DNA of 64,000 nt, taken from the NCBI RefSeq assembly GCF_905201705.1, contig NZ_CAJKOX010000013.1:1-64000 (forward strand), written 5' to 3'. The position numbers were made by a program, and so were the translations under genes. Numbering within the stretch: position 1 is the stretch's first letter; each line of letters begins with the position of its first letter. Of the stretch, positions 44,048 to 52,731 are shown piece after piece. Source of the DNA: an uncultured Marvinbryantia sp. GTDB taxonomy: Bacteria > Bacillota > Clostridia > Lachnospirales > Lachnospiraceae. A model generated the notes under the pieces. The model worked only from the letters and a program-made list of their open reading frames with translations, was not told where the DNA came from and did no database searches.

Positions 44048-45020
44048 TTGAACAATAACATTATTGCGGATTACTATGGGCCGCTTTTAACGGATAACCA
44101 TTTTATCCCGGCAGACGGCAGCAACAGCTTCAATTCTGCCGGGCAATGCTGGCGGTTATCGCCTGAATTTGGGGAAGGCTTTTACTGGGTCTATGCAAAA
44201 AAGGATCTGTATGACATTAAAATCCACGATTTCTATTTTCACGAAGATTTCTTCATGGAGTTTAACCTGCCGGAAGCCTTAAGCATTACCCAGTATGAAT
44301 CCATTTCCGGGGAGGAATTAAACCCCTACCGTCGGATGTCTGCGGGATGTATCAAAGCCTTTATCGGCGGTTATAAACCATACAAAGCGCTGATCCACAA
44401 AAAAATCCCCATCCGCTCCATCGGTATCGAAGTAATGCCGGCATACTATGAGGACTATCTTCAAAAGCAATATCCGGGGGGACTATATCAGCCCGCTTGC
44501 AGCTTTCCGACAGATCGATCAGACAACGGACTTCCCGGCTATGGCGAAGCTGCTCCATGAGGTAAAGGTCTACCGTGGGGACGGGATTGCCGCAGGACTA
44601 TTTTATGAAGCGAAAGTTGCCGAGACCGTATCCCTTGTCGTGGAAGAACAGGAAAAAATTCTATCCCGTAAAGAAAAACGTCTGTCCGATCAGGATATAG
44701 CGCAGCTGGAAAACGTGATTGCTTATCTCAATGACCACTATGCTTTTGATATTCCGTTAGAGCGGCTTGCCAAAATAGCCTGTATGGGAACCACCAAACT
44801 GAAAACATCTTTTAAGCAGCTGCAGGGCTGCACGATCACAGAATATATTCAGCAGCGCCGTATGAGCCAGGCAGAACATTTGCTGATAGACACGGATTTC
44901 ACGATGGGCCAGATTGCGGAAATGATCGGCTACTCCACTTCCAGCCGTTTTGCAGAATTGTTTCGCAAAAGTACGGGACTTTTGCCCATTGAGTATCGGA
45001 AAATGGCACGGCGCAGATAA
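44048..45020 (+). pseudogene. AraC-family regulator with a frameshift at a G6 run
   Basis: A regulator of about 323 residues, read in two frames. The first part starts at TTG 44048 (AAAGGAGG 7 bases upstream), LNNNIIADYYGPLLTDN..., and stays open to 44560. The second carries the remainder of the linker and the AraC helix-turn-helix (LERLAKIACMGTTKLKTSF, then GQIAEMIGYSTSSRFAELF) to 45020. Continuity is restored if the six G at 44476-44481 lose one base (QYPGDYISPLAAF). As written the product would lack the DNA-binding domain. Real mutation, slippage-based switching or an assembly error cannot be told apart. Confidence 0.85.
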
Positions 45021-45087
45021 CGACCGGGCAGGCAGGCTGCCGCACATGAACGCGCACCCGGTTCTGTGAAATCAGTCCTGCAGAAAA

Positions 45088-45127
45088 TAAAGGCTTTCGT
45101 ACACCTCAAATGTACCGAAAGCCTTTA
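45088..45127. terminator. Terminator between the AraC-type gene and metA
   Basis: AAAGGCTTTCG-TACA pairs with TGTA-C-CGAAAGCCTTT around a 7-base loop. On the minus strand TATTTTCTG follows, fitting termination of metA; the plus strand has only a short T run. Confidence 0.75.
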
Positions 45128-45173
45128 TCGTCTCCTTAGCATTCGCAAACAACAGATTGATTACCGGAACTGT

Positions 45174-46106
45174 TCAAATACTCGAAAAATCGGGCGTTCC
45201 CATAAGATCGTAGGGCGTCACCTGGTATACATAGTAATTGAGCCAGTTTGTATACATATTGTTAGCATGTGATCTCCACATCAGAAGCGGCGGATTCGCC
45301 GGATCGTCGTCACGGTAATAGTTTTTCGGGATTTCGATCGGAAGTCCTTTTCCCAGATCCCGCTTATACTCGCCGTCCAGGGTAACGCGGTCGTATTCAG
45401 GATGCCCCATCACAAAGATCTGCCGTCCGTCATGCGTCATCGTGAGAAACACGCCCGCCTCATCGGATTCCGCAAGCACCATCAGCTCTTTGCAGTTGTG
45501 GATATCCTCCGCCGAAATTTCTGTGTGGCGGGAATGCGGGGCGAGAAAAACATCGTCAAATCCGCGTACCAGCGGGATTTTGCGATTGGAAACCTTATGC
45601 CAGAAAAGTCCGAACATCTTCTTGTCCAGCATACGCTTTTTCAGACCAAAATGATGATACAGCCCCGCCTGCGCTCCCCAGCAAAGATGAATGGTGCTCG
45701 TCACATGCGTCTTCGTCCAGTCCATGATCGTCACCAGCTCATCCCAGTAGTCCACCTCCTCAAACTCCAGCTGCTCCACCGGCGCGCCGGTAATGATCAT
45801 TCCATCAAACATCTTCCCCTTCACCTCGTCAAAGGTCACATAAAACTGGTTCAGGTGGCTCGTGGAGGTGTTCTTCGACTGATGCCCGGACACCATCATA
45901 AAGGTGATATTGAGCTGAAGCGGTGTGTTGGAGAGCGAACGCAGAAGCTGCAGCTCCGTCTCCTCTTTCAGCGGCATCAGATTTAAAATTGCAATTTCGA
46001 TCGGACGGATGTCCTGGTGGACGGCGCGGTTTTCGTCCATCACAAATATATTTTCTCTCTCTAAAATTTCCTTGGCGGGCAATTCGCCCTGTACTTTAAC
46101 TGGCAT
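45174..46106 (-). CDS. metA: Homoserine O-acetyltransferase (MetA family)
   Basis: First committed step of methionine synthesis from homoserine, 310 aa. The catalytic Cys142 is seen in IHLCWGAQAG, and the expected His and Glu are in FVMGHPEYDR. In this family the residue at position 111 sets donor choice: the motif here is GAPVEQLEFEEVDYW with Glu111, as in the acetyl-CoA-using Bacillus cereus enzyme, not Gly111 as in the succinylating E. coli enzyme. I therefore call it an acetyltransferase. The ribosome site AGGAGG lies 8 bases upstream. A palindromic element of about 125 bp lies just upstream. Confidence 0.93.
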   Translation of the reverse strand: MPVKVQGELPAKEILERENIFVMDENRAVHQDIRPIEIAILNLMPLKEETELQLLRSLSNTPLQLNITFMMVSGHQSKNTSTSHLNQFYVTFDEVKGKMFDGMIITGAPVEQLEFEEVDYWDELVTIMDWTKTHVTSTIHLCWGAQAGLYHHFGLKKRMLDKKMFGLFWHKVSNRKIPLVRGFDDVFLAPHSRHTEISAEDIHNCKELMVLAESDEAGVFLTMTHDGRQIFVMGHPEYDRVTLDGEYKRDLGKGLPIEIPKNYYRDDDPANPPLLMWRSHANNMYTNWLNYYVYQVTPYDLMGTPDFSSI

Positions 46107-46140
46107 AGTAGATTCCTCCTATTATCCATGCTTTCCTTAC

Positions 46141-46265
46141 GCAACGAGCGCATATTCGGAAACCTCCGGTTTCCTCATTGTTTGTTGCACTCACATATGT
46201 CCTCCGTGAAATCCGGCTGGCTGCAAGCAGCCCCCGTATTTCCCGTTCGGCCATGCGCTCGTTGC
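46141..46265. repeat. Palindromic element with perfect 13-bp terminal inverted repeats
   Basis: GCAACGAGCGCAT (46141-46153) and ATGCGCTCGTTGC (46253-46265) close a 125-base unit. It contains a hairpin GGAAACC-TCC-GGTTTCC (46158-46174) and another GGCTGC-AA-GCAGCC (46219-46232). It fills the gap between cls and metA. It could be a MITE-like repeat or a structured RNA; no protein is encoded. Confidence 0.7.
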
Positions 46266-46272
46266 TATGCAT

Positions 46273-47883
46273 TCACATCAAAGGTGCAAAGAGCCGCAGC
46301 ACTTTTCCTGCGATTCTGAAAATGAGCGGCTGCTTTTGATAAAAGTCATGCGTTACCGTCAGACATTTTTCCAGTGTTGTCTGGAAGTCGTTTTCCAGTT
46401 CTGCGACGGCGGTGTTCTGATAAAGCAGGACGCCGCACTCAAAGCTCAGATAAAAGCTGCGGAAGTCCATGTTGATGCTTCCCACGACTGCTTTTTCATC
46501 GTCGGAGACGATTGCCTTTGTATGGACGAAGCCCGGCTCAAATTCGAATATTTTCACGCCTGCATCCAGCAGCTCGTCGTAATAGGTGCGCGCCAGCAGA
46601 AAGGCATATTTTTTATCCGGTATATGCGGCATCATGATTGTGACATCCACGCCGCGCTTTGCCGCATACGTGAGCGCGACAATCATTTCATGGTCCGGCA
46701 CCAGATACGGCGTCATGATATGCACGTATTTTTTTGCCGAGTACAGAATGTCCATATAAACAGTCTCGCTCGTCAGCTCGCCGTCCAGCGGATTATCGTC
46801 AAACGGCAGCACATAGCCGCTTTCCGGATACTTTTTTTCTGCCGGCGGCACATCGATGTAGCTCCGGTAGTCCACTTCCTCCTGATTTTTCGGATTTGCT
46901 ACCTTCCAGGTCCGCAAAAACATCAGTGTAAAGCTCTTTACCGCTTCCCCCTCAATAATGACGGCGGCGTCCTTCCAGTAGCCGAACCGCTCCTTGCGGT
47001 TAATGTACTCGTCCGCCAGATTAATGCCGCCGGTCAGCGCCATTCTTCCGTCCACCACCACGATTTTACGGTGGTCACGGTTGTTCTGCGTCGTGGAGAG
47101 AGCCGGGATAAGCGGTGCAAAGACACGGCATTTTATTCCATATTTTTCCATCTCTGCCGGATAATCGTGCGGCAGACGGAACAGCTCGTTCATTCCGTCG
47201 TAGAGCAGGCGGACCTCAACGCCCTCCTGCGCTTTTTCCTTGAGGATTTCCAGCACGGATTCCCACATATATCCCGGATTGATAATAAAAAACTCGATAA
47301 AGATAAATTTTTTCGCGCCGCGCAGCTCCTGCAGCAGCGGTTCAAAAGCTTCCTCCCCGCTGGAGAAATATTTTGCCGAGGTATTCCGGTGGACGGCGCT
47401 TCCGCTGGCTTTTCTCAGATAGGCTGCCAGGTGCGTCATCTGCTGCGATTCCTCCTGCAGCATCCGTTCGGTTTCCGGATTCTGCTCCACCAGAGACGCT
47501 GTTTTCGCCTGCTCCTCCAGAATCAGCCTGTTAAGCTGCCTGCTTCCAATCTGCTCATAGAAGTACAGATAAAACAGCGCGCCGAATACCGGAACCGTCA
47601 GAATCGGCACTATCCAGGCTATCTGGAACGCCGGATTACCCCGCCTGCCGATAATCACAATCACAAGACAGAATCCCAGGAATACCATTGCCCAGTATGT
47701 GACAAATACATAGTCCCGTATCAGCTTAAAGCAGATCAGCAGAATGCCAAGCTGAATCAGAACCATCAGAAAAATGATGCCGGTCCTGCTGAAAATAACG
47801 TGCAGCATTCCCTGTTTGCCCTTCTTCAGCTTCTCCTTCGGCTTCGTCAACAGTTGTTTTTCTTTCTCCTTTTCGTTTTCCAT
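46273..47883 (-). CDS. cls: Cardiolipin synthase
   Basis: A 536-residue phospholipase-D-type cardiolipin synthase that joins two phosphatidylglycerol molecules at the membrane. Two membrane segments (about 30-50 and 57-95) precede two HKD motifs, DHRKIVVVDGRMALTGG and VHTKAIVSDDEKAVVGS. The basic, Lys-rich N-terminus is cytosolic. It starts 10 bases after the ligA stop, so the two are probably co-transcribed. Confidence 0.92.
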   Translation of the reverse strand: MENEKEKEKQLLTKPKEKLKKGKQGMLHVIFSRTGIIFLMVLIQLGILLICFKLIRDYVFVTYWAMVFLGFCLVIVIIGRRGNPAFQIAWIVPILTVPVFGALFYLYFYEQIGSRQLNRLILEEQAKTASLVEQNPETERMLQEESQQMTHLAAYLRKASGSAVHRNTSAKYFSSGEEAFEPLLQELRGAKKFIFIEFFIINPGYMWESVLEILKEKAQEGVEVRLLYDGMNELFRLPHDYPAEMEKYGIKCRVFAPLIPALSTTQNNRDHRKIVVVDGRMALTGGINLADEYINRKERFGYWKDAAVIIEGEAVKSFTLMFLRTWKVANPKNQEEVDYRSYIDVPPAEKKYPESGYVLPFDDNPLDGELTSETVYMDILYSAKKYVHIMTPYLVPDHEMIVALTYAAKRGVDVTIMMPHIPDKKYAFLLARTYYDELLDAGVKIFEFEPGFVHTKAIVSDDEKAVVGSINMDFRSFYLSFECGVLLYQNTAVAELENDFQTTLEKCLTVTHDFYQKQPLIFRIAGKVLRLFAPLM

Positions 47884-47893
47884 ATAGCTACCT

Positions 47894-49897
47894 CTAATCC
47901 TCTGCAGCCGTCATTTCCAGAAATTCCTCTTCACTGATTACCGGAATGCCAAGCTGCTGTGCTTTTGTCAACTTGCTTCCTGCATTTTCACCCGCCAGCA
48001 CATAGCTGGTTTTCTTCGACACAGAGCCTGCCGCCTTGCCGCCAAGCTTCTGAATCAGCGCAACCGCCTCGCTTCTGCCCATCGTCGGCAGCGTTCCCGT
48101 CACCACGAAGGTCTTGCCCGCGAAAACAGTGCCCGCTTCCTCCTGCTCCGCCTCCATGTTGACGCCAACGTCCCGCAGCTTTTCCAGCAGCCTGCGGTTA
48201 TCCGGCTCCGCAAAGTAGCTGCGGATTGCCTCAGCGCTGATGCTGCCGATATCGGAAACGCTCTCCAACTCCTCCTGCGACGCCCCGGCCAGCTTTTCTA
48301 TGGTTCCGAAGTGGCTCATAAGCGACCGCGCCGTCGCTTTTCCGACGCCCTGGATGCCAAGCCCGGTCAGCAGTCGGTCAGGCTGGTTCGCCTTTGCATC
48401 CTCGATCGCCTTCAGAAGCTTATCGGTATTTTTCTCCTTGCCGATGATGCCCTGCCCGATCAGCTCCTCCCGGTGCTCCTTCAGCGAAAAAATGTCGGCA
48501 ACATTTTTCAGATAACCAAGGCGCACCAGCTCAATAATATAATTTGCGCCAAAGCCCTTAATATCCATTGCGTCGCGCCCGACAAAATTAATGATGTGGC
48601 GCTCAAGCTGCGCCGGACAATTACTGCCGGTGCATTTGATATCTGCAGTGTCCTTCTCGCGCACCGCCGGCGCGCCGCAGACCGGACAGACATCGGGAAT
48701 CTTAAAGCGCGTTGCTCCCGCCGGACGCTTTTCCTTTTTTACCGCCCGGATTTTCGGGATGATCTCGCCCGATTTATAAACTACGATCGTATCACCAATG
48801 CAGATATCCAGATCGTCAATAAAATCCTGATTGTGCAGCGTCGCGCGGGAAACGCTTGTCCCGCAGAGGCGCACCGGCTCAAAAACAGCCGTCGGCGTGA
48901 TCCGCCCGGTCCTTCCCACGGAAAGCTCCACATCCAGCAGCACACTTTCCTTCTCCTCCGGCGGATACTTATATGCCACTGCCCAGCGCGGTACCTTGGA
49001 GGTCGCCCCCACGATTGCCCGCTGCGCAATGCTGTTCAGCTTCACCACCGCTCCGTCGATGTCGTAGCCAAGCTCGCCGCGCATACTGCCGATCTCTTCT
49101 ATGGCGTTCCACACCTCGTCCGCCGTATGGCAGACCTTATAGTGATCGATCACACGGATGCCGTTGCTTTTCAGATACTCGTACCCCTCCGTGTGCGTGG
49201 CAAATTCTTTTCCCTGTGTTTCCTGTATGTTAAAGACGAAAAGCGACAGCTCGCGCTCCTTTGTGATGCGGCTGTCGAGCTGCCGCAGCGTGCCCGCCGC
49301 GCAGTTCCGCGGATTTGCAAACACTTTTTTTCCGAGCAGCTCCTGCTTTTCGTTCACCTTCTCAAACGCCGCGTCCGTCATGTAGACCTCGCCGCGGATT
49401 TCCAGATAAGGTATCGGGTGCTTCAGACGCGTTTTCACGTCTTTGATCACCCTGGCGTTTTCCGTGACGTCCTCCCCCTGGATAATACCGTCTCCGCGCG
49501 TGATCGCGGTCGTCAGCACACCGTCCGTGTAGCGCAGCGCCAGCGAAAGCCCGTCGATTTTCGTCTCGACGACAAATTCGGGATCGCCAAACTGCGCCTG
49601 CATATCCTGTACGAACGCATCCACTTCCCCGCGTGAAAATACATCCGACAGACTCAGCATCGGCACGCGGTGTTTCACCAGCACGCCCGCCTCGCGCTTT
49701 GCCGTTCCGCCGACATGCTGCGTGGGCGAATCCGGCGTGACAAGCTCCGGATGCTCCTTCTCAAGCGCCTTTAATTCCAGCATCATCTGGTCATACTCAT
49801 AATCGGAAATCTCCGGATCGTCCTGGTTATAGTAGCGGTCGCTGTGATATTCCAGCTTCTTTCTCAGTTCTTCGATTTTTTCCTGTATTGTTTCCAC
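47894..49897 (-). CDS. ligA: NAD-dependent DNA ligase
   Basis: Seals nicks in replication and repair. The domains are in the usual order: Ia/adenylation with the AMP-accepting Lys in VETKIDGLSLALRY, OB fold, a four-Cys zinc finger (VCPVCGAPAVR ... CTGSNCPAQ), helix-hairpin-helix repeats (GIQGVGKATARSL) and a C-terminal BRCT (GTLPTMGRSEAVALIQKLGG). The GTG at 49897 (GAGGG 5 bases upstream) fits the family start better than the GTG at 49909. About 667 aa, full length. Confidence 0.95.
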   Translation of the reverse strand: METIQEKIEELRKKLEYHSDRYYNQDDPEISDYEYDQMMLELKALEKEHPELVTPDSPTQHVGGTAKREAGVLVKHRVPMLSLSDVFSRGEVDAFVQDMQAQFGDPEFVVETKIDGLSLALRYTDGVLTTAITRGDGIIQGEDVTENARVIKDVKTRLKHPIPYLEIRGEVYMTDAAFEKVNEKQELLGKKVFANPRNCAAGTLRQLDSRITKERELSLFVFNIQETQGKEFATHTEGYEYLKSNGIRVIDHYKVCHTADEVWNAIEEIGSMRGELGYDIDGAVVKLNSIAQRAIVGATSKVPRWAVAYKYPPEEKESVLLDVELSVGRTGRITPTAVFEPVRLCGTSVSRATLHNQDFIDDLDICIGDTIVVYKSGEIIPKIRAVKKEKRPAGATRFKIPDVCPVCGAPAVREKDTADIKCTGSNCPAQLERHIINFVGRDAMDIKGFGANYIIELVRLGYLKNVADIFSLKEHREELIGQGIIGKEKNTDKLLKAIEDAKANQPDRLLTGLGIQGVGKATARSLMSHFGTIEKLAGASQEELESVSDIGSISAEAIRSYFAEPDNRRLLEKLRDVGVNMEAEQEEAGTVFAGKTFVVTGTLPTMGRSEAVALIQKLGGKAAGSVSKKTSYVLAGENAGSKLTKAQQLGIPVISEEEFLEMTAAED

Positions 49898-49939
49898 GGT
49901 TTCCCTCACTTCTTAATATTTCACCTTTTATACTTAATC

Positions 49940-50704
49940 TCAGACACAATGCTTACAAAGCTCACAGATTTCCCTCAGTTCCTCATCGGATGCCTCGCGG
50001 TACTGTCCGACCGGCAGGCTGCCGAGACGGATATTCATGATGCGCACGCGCTTCAATTCCTCCACCTGGTAACCGAGTTCGCTGCACATGCGCCGGATCT
50101 GCCGGTTCAGCCCCTGCGTCAGCACGATGCGAAAGGTCCTGCGCCCGGTTTTCTCTATCCGGCAGGGGCGCGTCTTTATGTTCAATTCATGCAGGTACAC
50201 GCCCTGCGCCATCTTCTTTAAAAACGTATCTTCTACGGAACGGTCAACCTTCACCAGATATTCTTTTTCGTGAAAATTTGCCGCCCGCATAATATGATTC
50301 TGCAGTTCCCCGTCGTTCGTCATGAGAATCAGTCCCTCAGAGTCCTTATCCAGCCTGCCAGCATAAAAAACGCGCTTCGGATAATCTACCATTTCCTCCA
50401 GCGTCACATCTCCCCACTTTTTCTCTGTTGTACACACAACCCCGCGGGGCTTGTTCACAACAAGCAGGATGCGCTTCTGCTGCCGCACGGCACGTTCTCC
50501 CTCCACGCGGATGTCCTGCGACGGAAACACCTTCTGCCCGGCAAGCGCTATAGCGCCATCCACCAGTACCTTTCCCTCCGCGATCAGGCGGTCTGCCTCC
50601 CGGCGCGAGCAGATGCCCGCCTGCGCAAGATATTTATTAATGCGCACCGGTTCTTTTGTATCTGCAAATTTCCGAATATTCTCCTTTATGTGGTCTGATG
50701 CCAT
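49940..50704 (-). CDS. rRNA pseudouridine synthase, RluB/RluF-like
   Basis: A 254-residue RsuA/RluB/E/F-type pseudouridine synthase. An N-terminal S4 RNA-binding domain (RINKYLAQAGICSRREADRLI) precedes the catalytic domain with the active Asp in GRLDKDSEGLILMTNDG and the C-terminal LTQGLNRQIRRMC. The ATG at 50704 is chosen (AAGGAG upstream); the longer frame runs through the promoter region. Motifs favour the RluF branch (23S rRNA), but the modified base cannot be fixed. Confidence 0.9.
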   Translation of the reverse strand: MASDHIKENIRKFADTKEPVRINKYLAQAGICSRREADRLIAEGKVLVDGAIALAGQKVFPSQDIRVEGERAVRQQKRILLVVNKPRGVVCTTEKKWGDVTLEEMVDYPKRVFYAGRLDKDSEGLILMTNDGELQNHIMRAANFHEKEYLVKVDRSVEDTFLKKMAQGVYLHELNIKTRPCRIEKTGRRTFRIVLTQGLNRQIRRMCSELGYQVEELKRVRIMNIRLGSLPVGQYREASDEELREICELCKHCV

Positions 50705-50841
50705 GTGCTCTCCTTCCTCACGACTGAGACTGGGCGCGCTTCCATGCCTGCGTCTGCCAGCAGCCGCAGCATTCCATCCGGGATTTGCTTCCTCCCACAA
50801 GCGCCCACGCGAAAACATCGTTTTCTCGCTGCTATTCGTTC

Positions 50842-50870
50842 ATTATACTTGACTTTTAATTTTTTTGCAA
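50842..50870 (-). promoter_or_regulatory. Promoter of the pseudouridine synthase gene (possibly also ligA/cls)
   Basis: Minus strand TTGCAA (50870-50865), a 17-base AT-rich spacer and TATAAT (50847-50842). Confidence 0.75.
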
Positions 50871-50873
50871 CGG

Positions 50874-50902
50874 TTGCGCGAATGTTCTCTGCGTAGTATA
50901 CT
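50874..50902 (+). promoter_or_regulatory. Promoter of the DUF6062 gene
   Basis: TTGCGC (50874-50879), a 17-base spacer and TATACT (50897-50902). Initiation is expected near 50909, exactly where the palindromic element begins. Confidence 0.7.
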
Positions 50903-50908
50903 GATTAT

Positions 50909-51064
50909 GTTACTGTTCACTCCGTTCACAGTCACCTTCGCAAATCCATTTAAAATTCGCTTCGCGAATGGGATTTGCTCACACCTGAATCACATTCTCA
51001 CGCCTCAAACCCACAGGACTAGCTTCGCGTCGCAGCAGGTGTTTGAGGCTGCACGAACAGTAAC
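50909..51064 (+). other. Structured leader element of the DUF6062 gene (three-stem, inverted-repeat-bounded)
   Basis: Perfect 10-bp closing arms GTTACTGTTC (50909-50918) and GAACAGTAAC (51055-51064) enclose two hairpins. One is GCAAATCC/GGATTTGC (50940-50978, with an inner ATTCGC/GCGAAT); the other is GCCTCAAAC/GTTTGAGGC (51002-51049). It spans the leader from the predicted start site to 16 bases before the ribosome site, in the 389-base gap 50705-51093, where no other gene is seen. It may be a structured RNA, a MITE-like repeat, or both. Confidence 0.65.
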
Positions 51065-51093
51065 TGGATTATATCTAGAGGAGGTTTTACATT

Positions 51094-51867
51094 ATGAAGG
51101 AATCCATTTACACTATCCCACTGATGGATGCGTTCAAGGCAAACGACGAATGTCCGTTCTGCTTTATCGAGCGCAATCTGGAACAGCACGCAATCAATTT
51201 TGCTCTTGGAAGCCAGGCTTCCTATATGGAGGACGATGTCCGCGCCCAGACAGACAAGGTCGGCTTTTGCCGCCATCACTACAAAATGATGTTTGATTAC
51301 GGCAATCGCCTCGGCAGCGCCCTCATTCTGAGTACGCATTTCAAAAAGCTGAACGCAGAGCTTTCGGAACAGATACAAAAATTTTCTCCCGGAAAATCGT
51401 CGTTTTTCGGACGGATGAAAAAATCGTCGCCCGACACAGAAGCTCCAAAGACATCGATCGGCGCCTGGGTTGCGGAAAAAGAAGCGCACTGCTATGTCTG
51501 CGACCACATTCACGCCAACTACGGGCGTTACATAGACACCTTTTTCGAGATGTACGTGAACAGTGATGAATTCCGCACGCTTTTCGAAAACAGCAAGGGC
51601 TTTTGCCTGCACCATTTTTCGCATCTGGTGGAGACTGCCGATACCCGTCTGGATGATAAACACAAAAAGGCATTTTACCAGACGCTCTTCTCTCTCATGC
51701 AAACCAACATGAAGCGCCTGGAGGAAGAGGTTACCTGGTTTACCGAGAAATACGATTACCGCAACAAGGACAAGGACTGGGGCAACTCCCGCGACAGCGT
51801 GCAGCGCTGTATGCAAAAAGACCGGGGCGGCTATCCCGCAGATCCGGTCTTTACGTCAGACAGATAA
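51094..51867 (+). CDS. DUF6062-family Cys/His-rich protein
   Basis: A 257-residue cytosolic protein of unknown function, matching what I recall as the DUF6062 family. It carries two copies of a putative metal-binding module: CxxC at 20/23 followed by FCRHH at 58-62, and CxxC at 133/136 followed by FCLHH at 170-174, with nearly equal spacing (36 and 35 residues). This suggests internal duplication and two metal sites. The ribosome site AGGAGG lies 11 bases before the ATG. Its 3' end overlaps the convergent methyltransferase gene by 12 bases. Confidence 0.75.
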   Translation: MKESIYTIPLMDAFKANDECPFCFIERNLEQHAINFALGSQASYMEDDVRAQTDKVGFCRHHYKMMFDYGNRLGSALILSTHFKKLNAELSEQIQKFSPGKSSFFGRMKKSSPDTEAPKTSIGAWVAEKEAHCYVCDHIHANYGRYIDTFFEMYVNSDEFRTLFENSKGFCLHHFSHLVETADTRLDDKHKKAFYQTLFSLMQTNMKRLEEEVTWFTEKYDYRNKDKDWGNSRDSVQRCMQKDRGGYPADPVFTSDR

Positions 51868-52731
51868 AATTCTGCTGCACATTTCTCTGATGTATTCTGG
51901 TGTCGTTCCGCAGCAGCCGCCTACAATGCCGGCTCCTGCCCTCACCAGTTTCTCCATATGTTTTCCGAAGTCCTCCGGCGTCATGCTGTAGAGGGCTTCT
52001 CCTTTTTCTGTGATCTTCGGCATTCCTGCATTCGGCTTTGCGATCACCGGCACACGCGCGATTGCACGAAGCCCGGCAACAACCGCTTCCAGCTGATCCG
52101 GTCCCACCGAACAATTCACGCCCACCGCAGATGCGCCTACCTCCTGCAGCGTCTCCAGCGCCTCCTGTGCGCTGCCGCCAAAATAAAGGCTTCCGTCCGC
52201 CTCCACCGTCATGCTGCACAGGATCGGCAGATCGCACACGGATCTTGCCGCCTCCACTGCCGCCACCGTTTCATCAATGCTGATCATCGTCTCTGCCAGC
52301 AGAAGGTCTGCTCCCGCGTCCACAAGATGCGTGATCTGTTCGGCGTAGCGCTCAAACGCTTCCTCAAAGGTGGCATCCGGCGCAGAACCGATCGCCACAC
52401 CGCCGGTGGACATATCGCCCGCCACGTAAGCGCGCCCCTCCGTCGCCCGCCGGGAGATATCCACCAGACGTTTGTTCATATCCGCAAGCTTATCCTGCAG
52501 CCCGTGAGACGTCAGATTCCGACGGTTCGCGCCAAAGGTCGGTGCGCACACGATCTGGCTGCCCGCCTCCACATAAGCTCTCTGCAGGTCGATCACCACC
52601 TGTTCGTTTTCCAGGATCCACTGCTCCGTGCAGATCCCGCGCGGCATTCCTGCCTTTATAAGATTAGAACCGGTCGCACCGTCTAAAATAATAATATCCT
52701 CTGCAAGTTTTTCAAATTCTTTTTTCGTCAT
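51856..52731 (-). CDS. Homocysteine S-methyltransferase family protein
   Basis: A 291-residue zinc-dependent methyltransferase barrel, like the N-terminal homocysteine-binding module of MetH or a BHMT/MmuM-type enzyme. Zinc ligands are in GVNCS and GGCCGTTP, and the N-terminal LDGATGSNL is characteristic. It stands alone, without the folate, B12 or reactivation domains of MetH, so the methyl donor is unclear; the missing parts could be separate genes elsewhere. Its start overlaps the asnB stop by 4 bases. Confidence 0.85.
   Translation of the reverse strand: MTKKEFEKLAEDIIILDGATGSNLIKAGMPRGICTEQWILENEQVVIDLQRAYVEAGSQIVCAPTFGANRRNLTSHGLQDKLADMNKRLVDISRRATEGRAYVAGDMSTGGVAIGSAPDATFEEAFERYAEQITHLVDAGADLLLAETMISIDETVAAVEAARSVCDLPILCSMTVEADGSLYFGGSAQEALETLQEVGASAVGVNCSVGPDQLEAVVAGLRAIARVPVIAKPNAGMPKITEKGEALYSMTPEDFGKHMEKLVRAGAGIVGGCCGTTPEYIREMCSRILSV

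Noticed and set aside
46107..46272. SAM riboswitch upstream of metA
   Set aside because: None of the conserved SAM-I, II or IV core segments is seen; the palindromic element has a different layout.
46267..47937. 556-codon plus-strand frame opposite cls
   Set aside because: Both HKD motifs of cardiolipin synthase are on the minus strand; the plus frame is rich in Arg/His/Gln as expected for antisense shadows.
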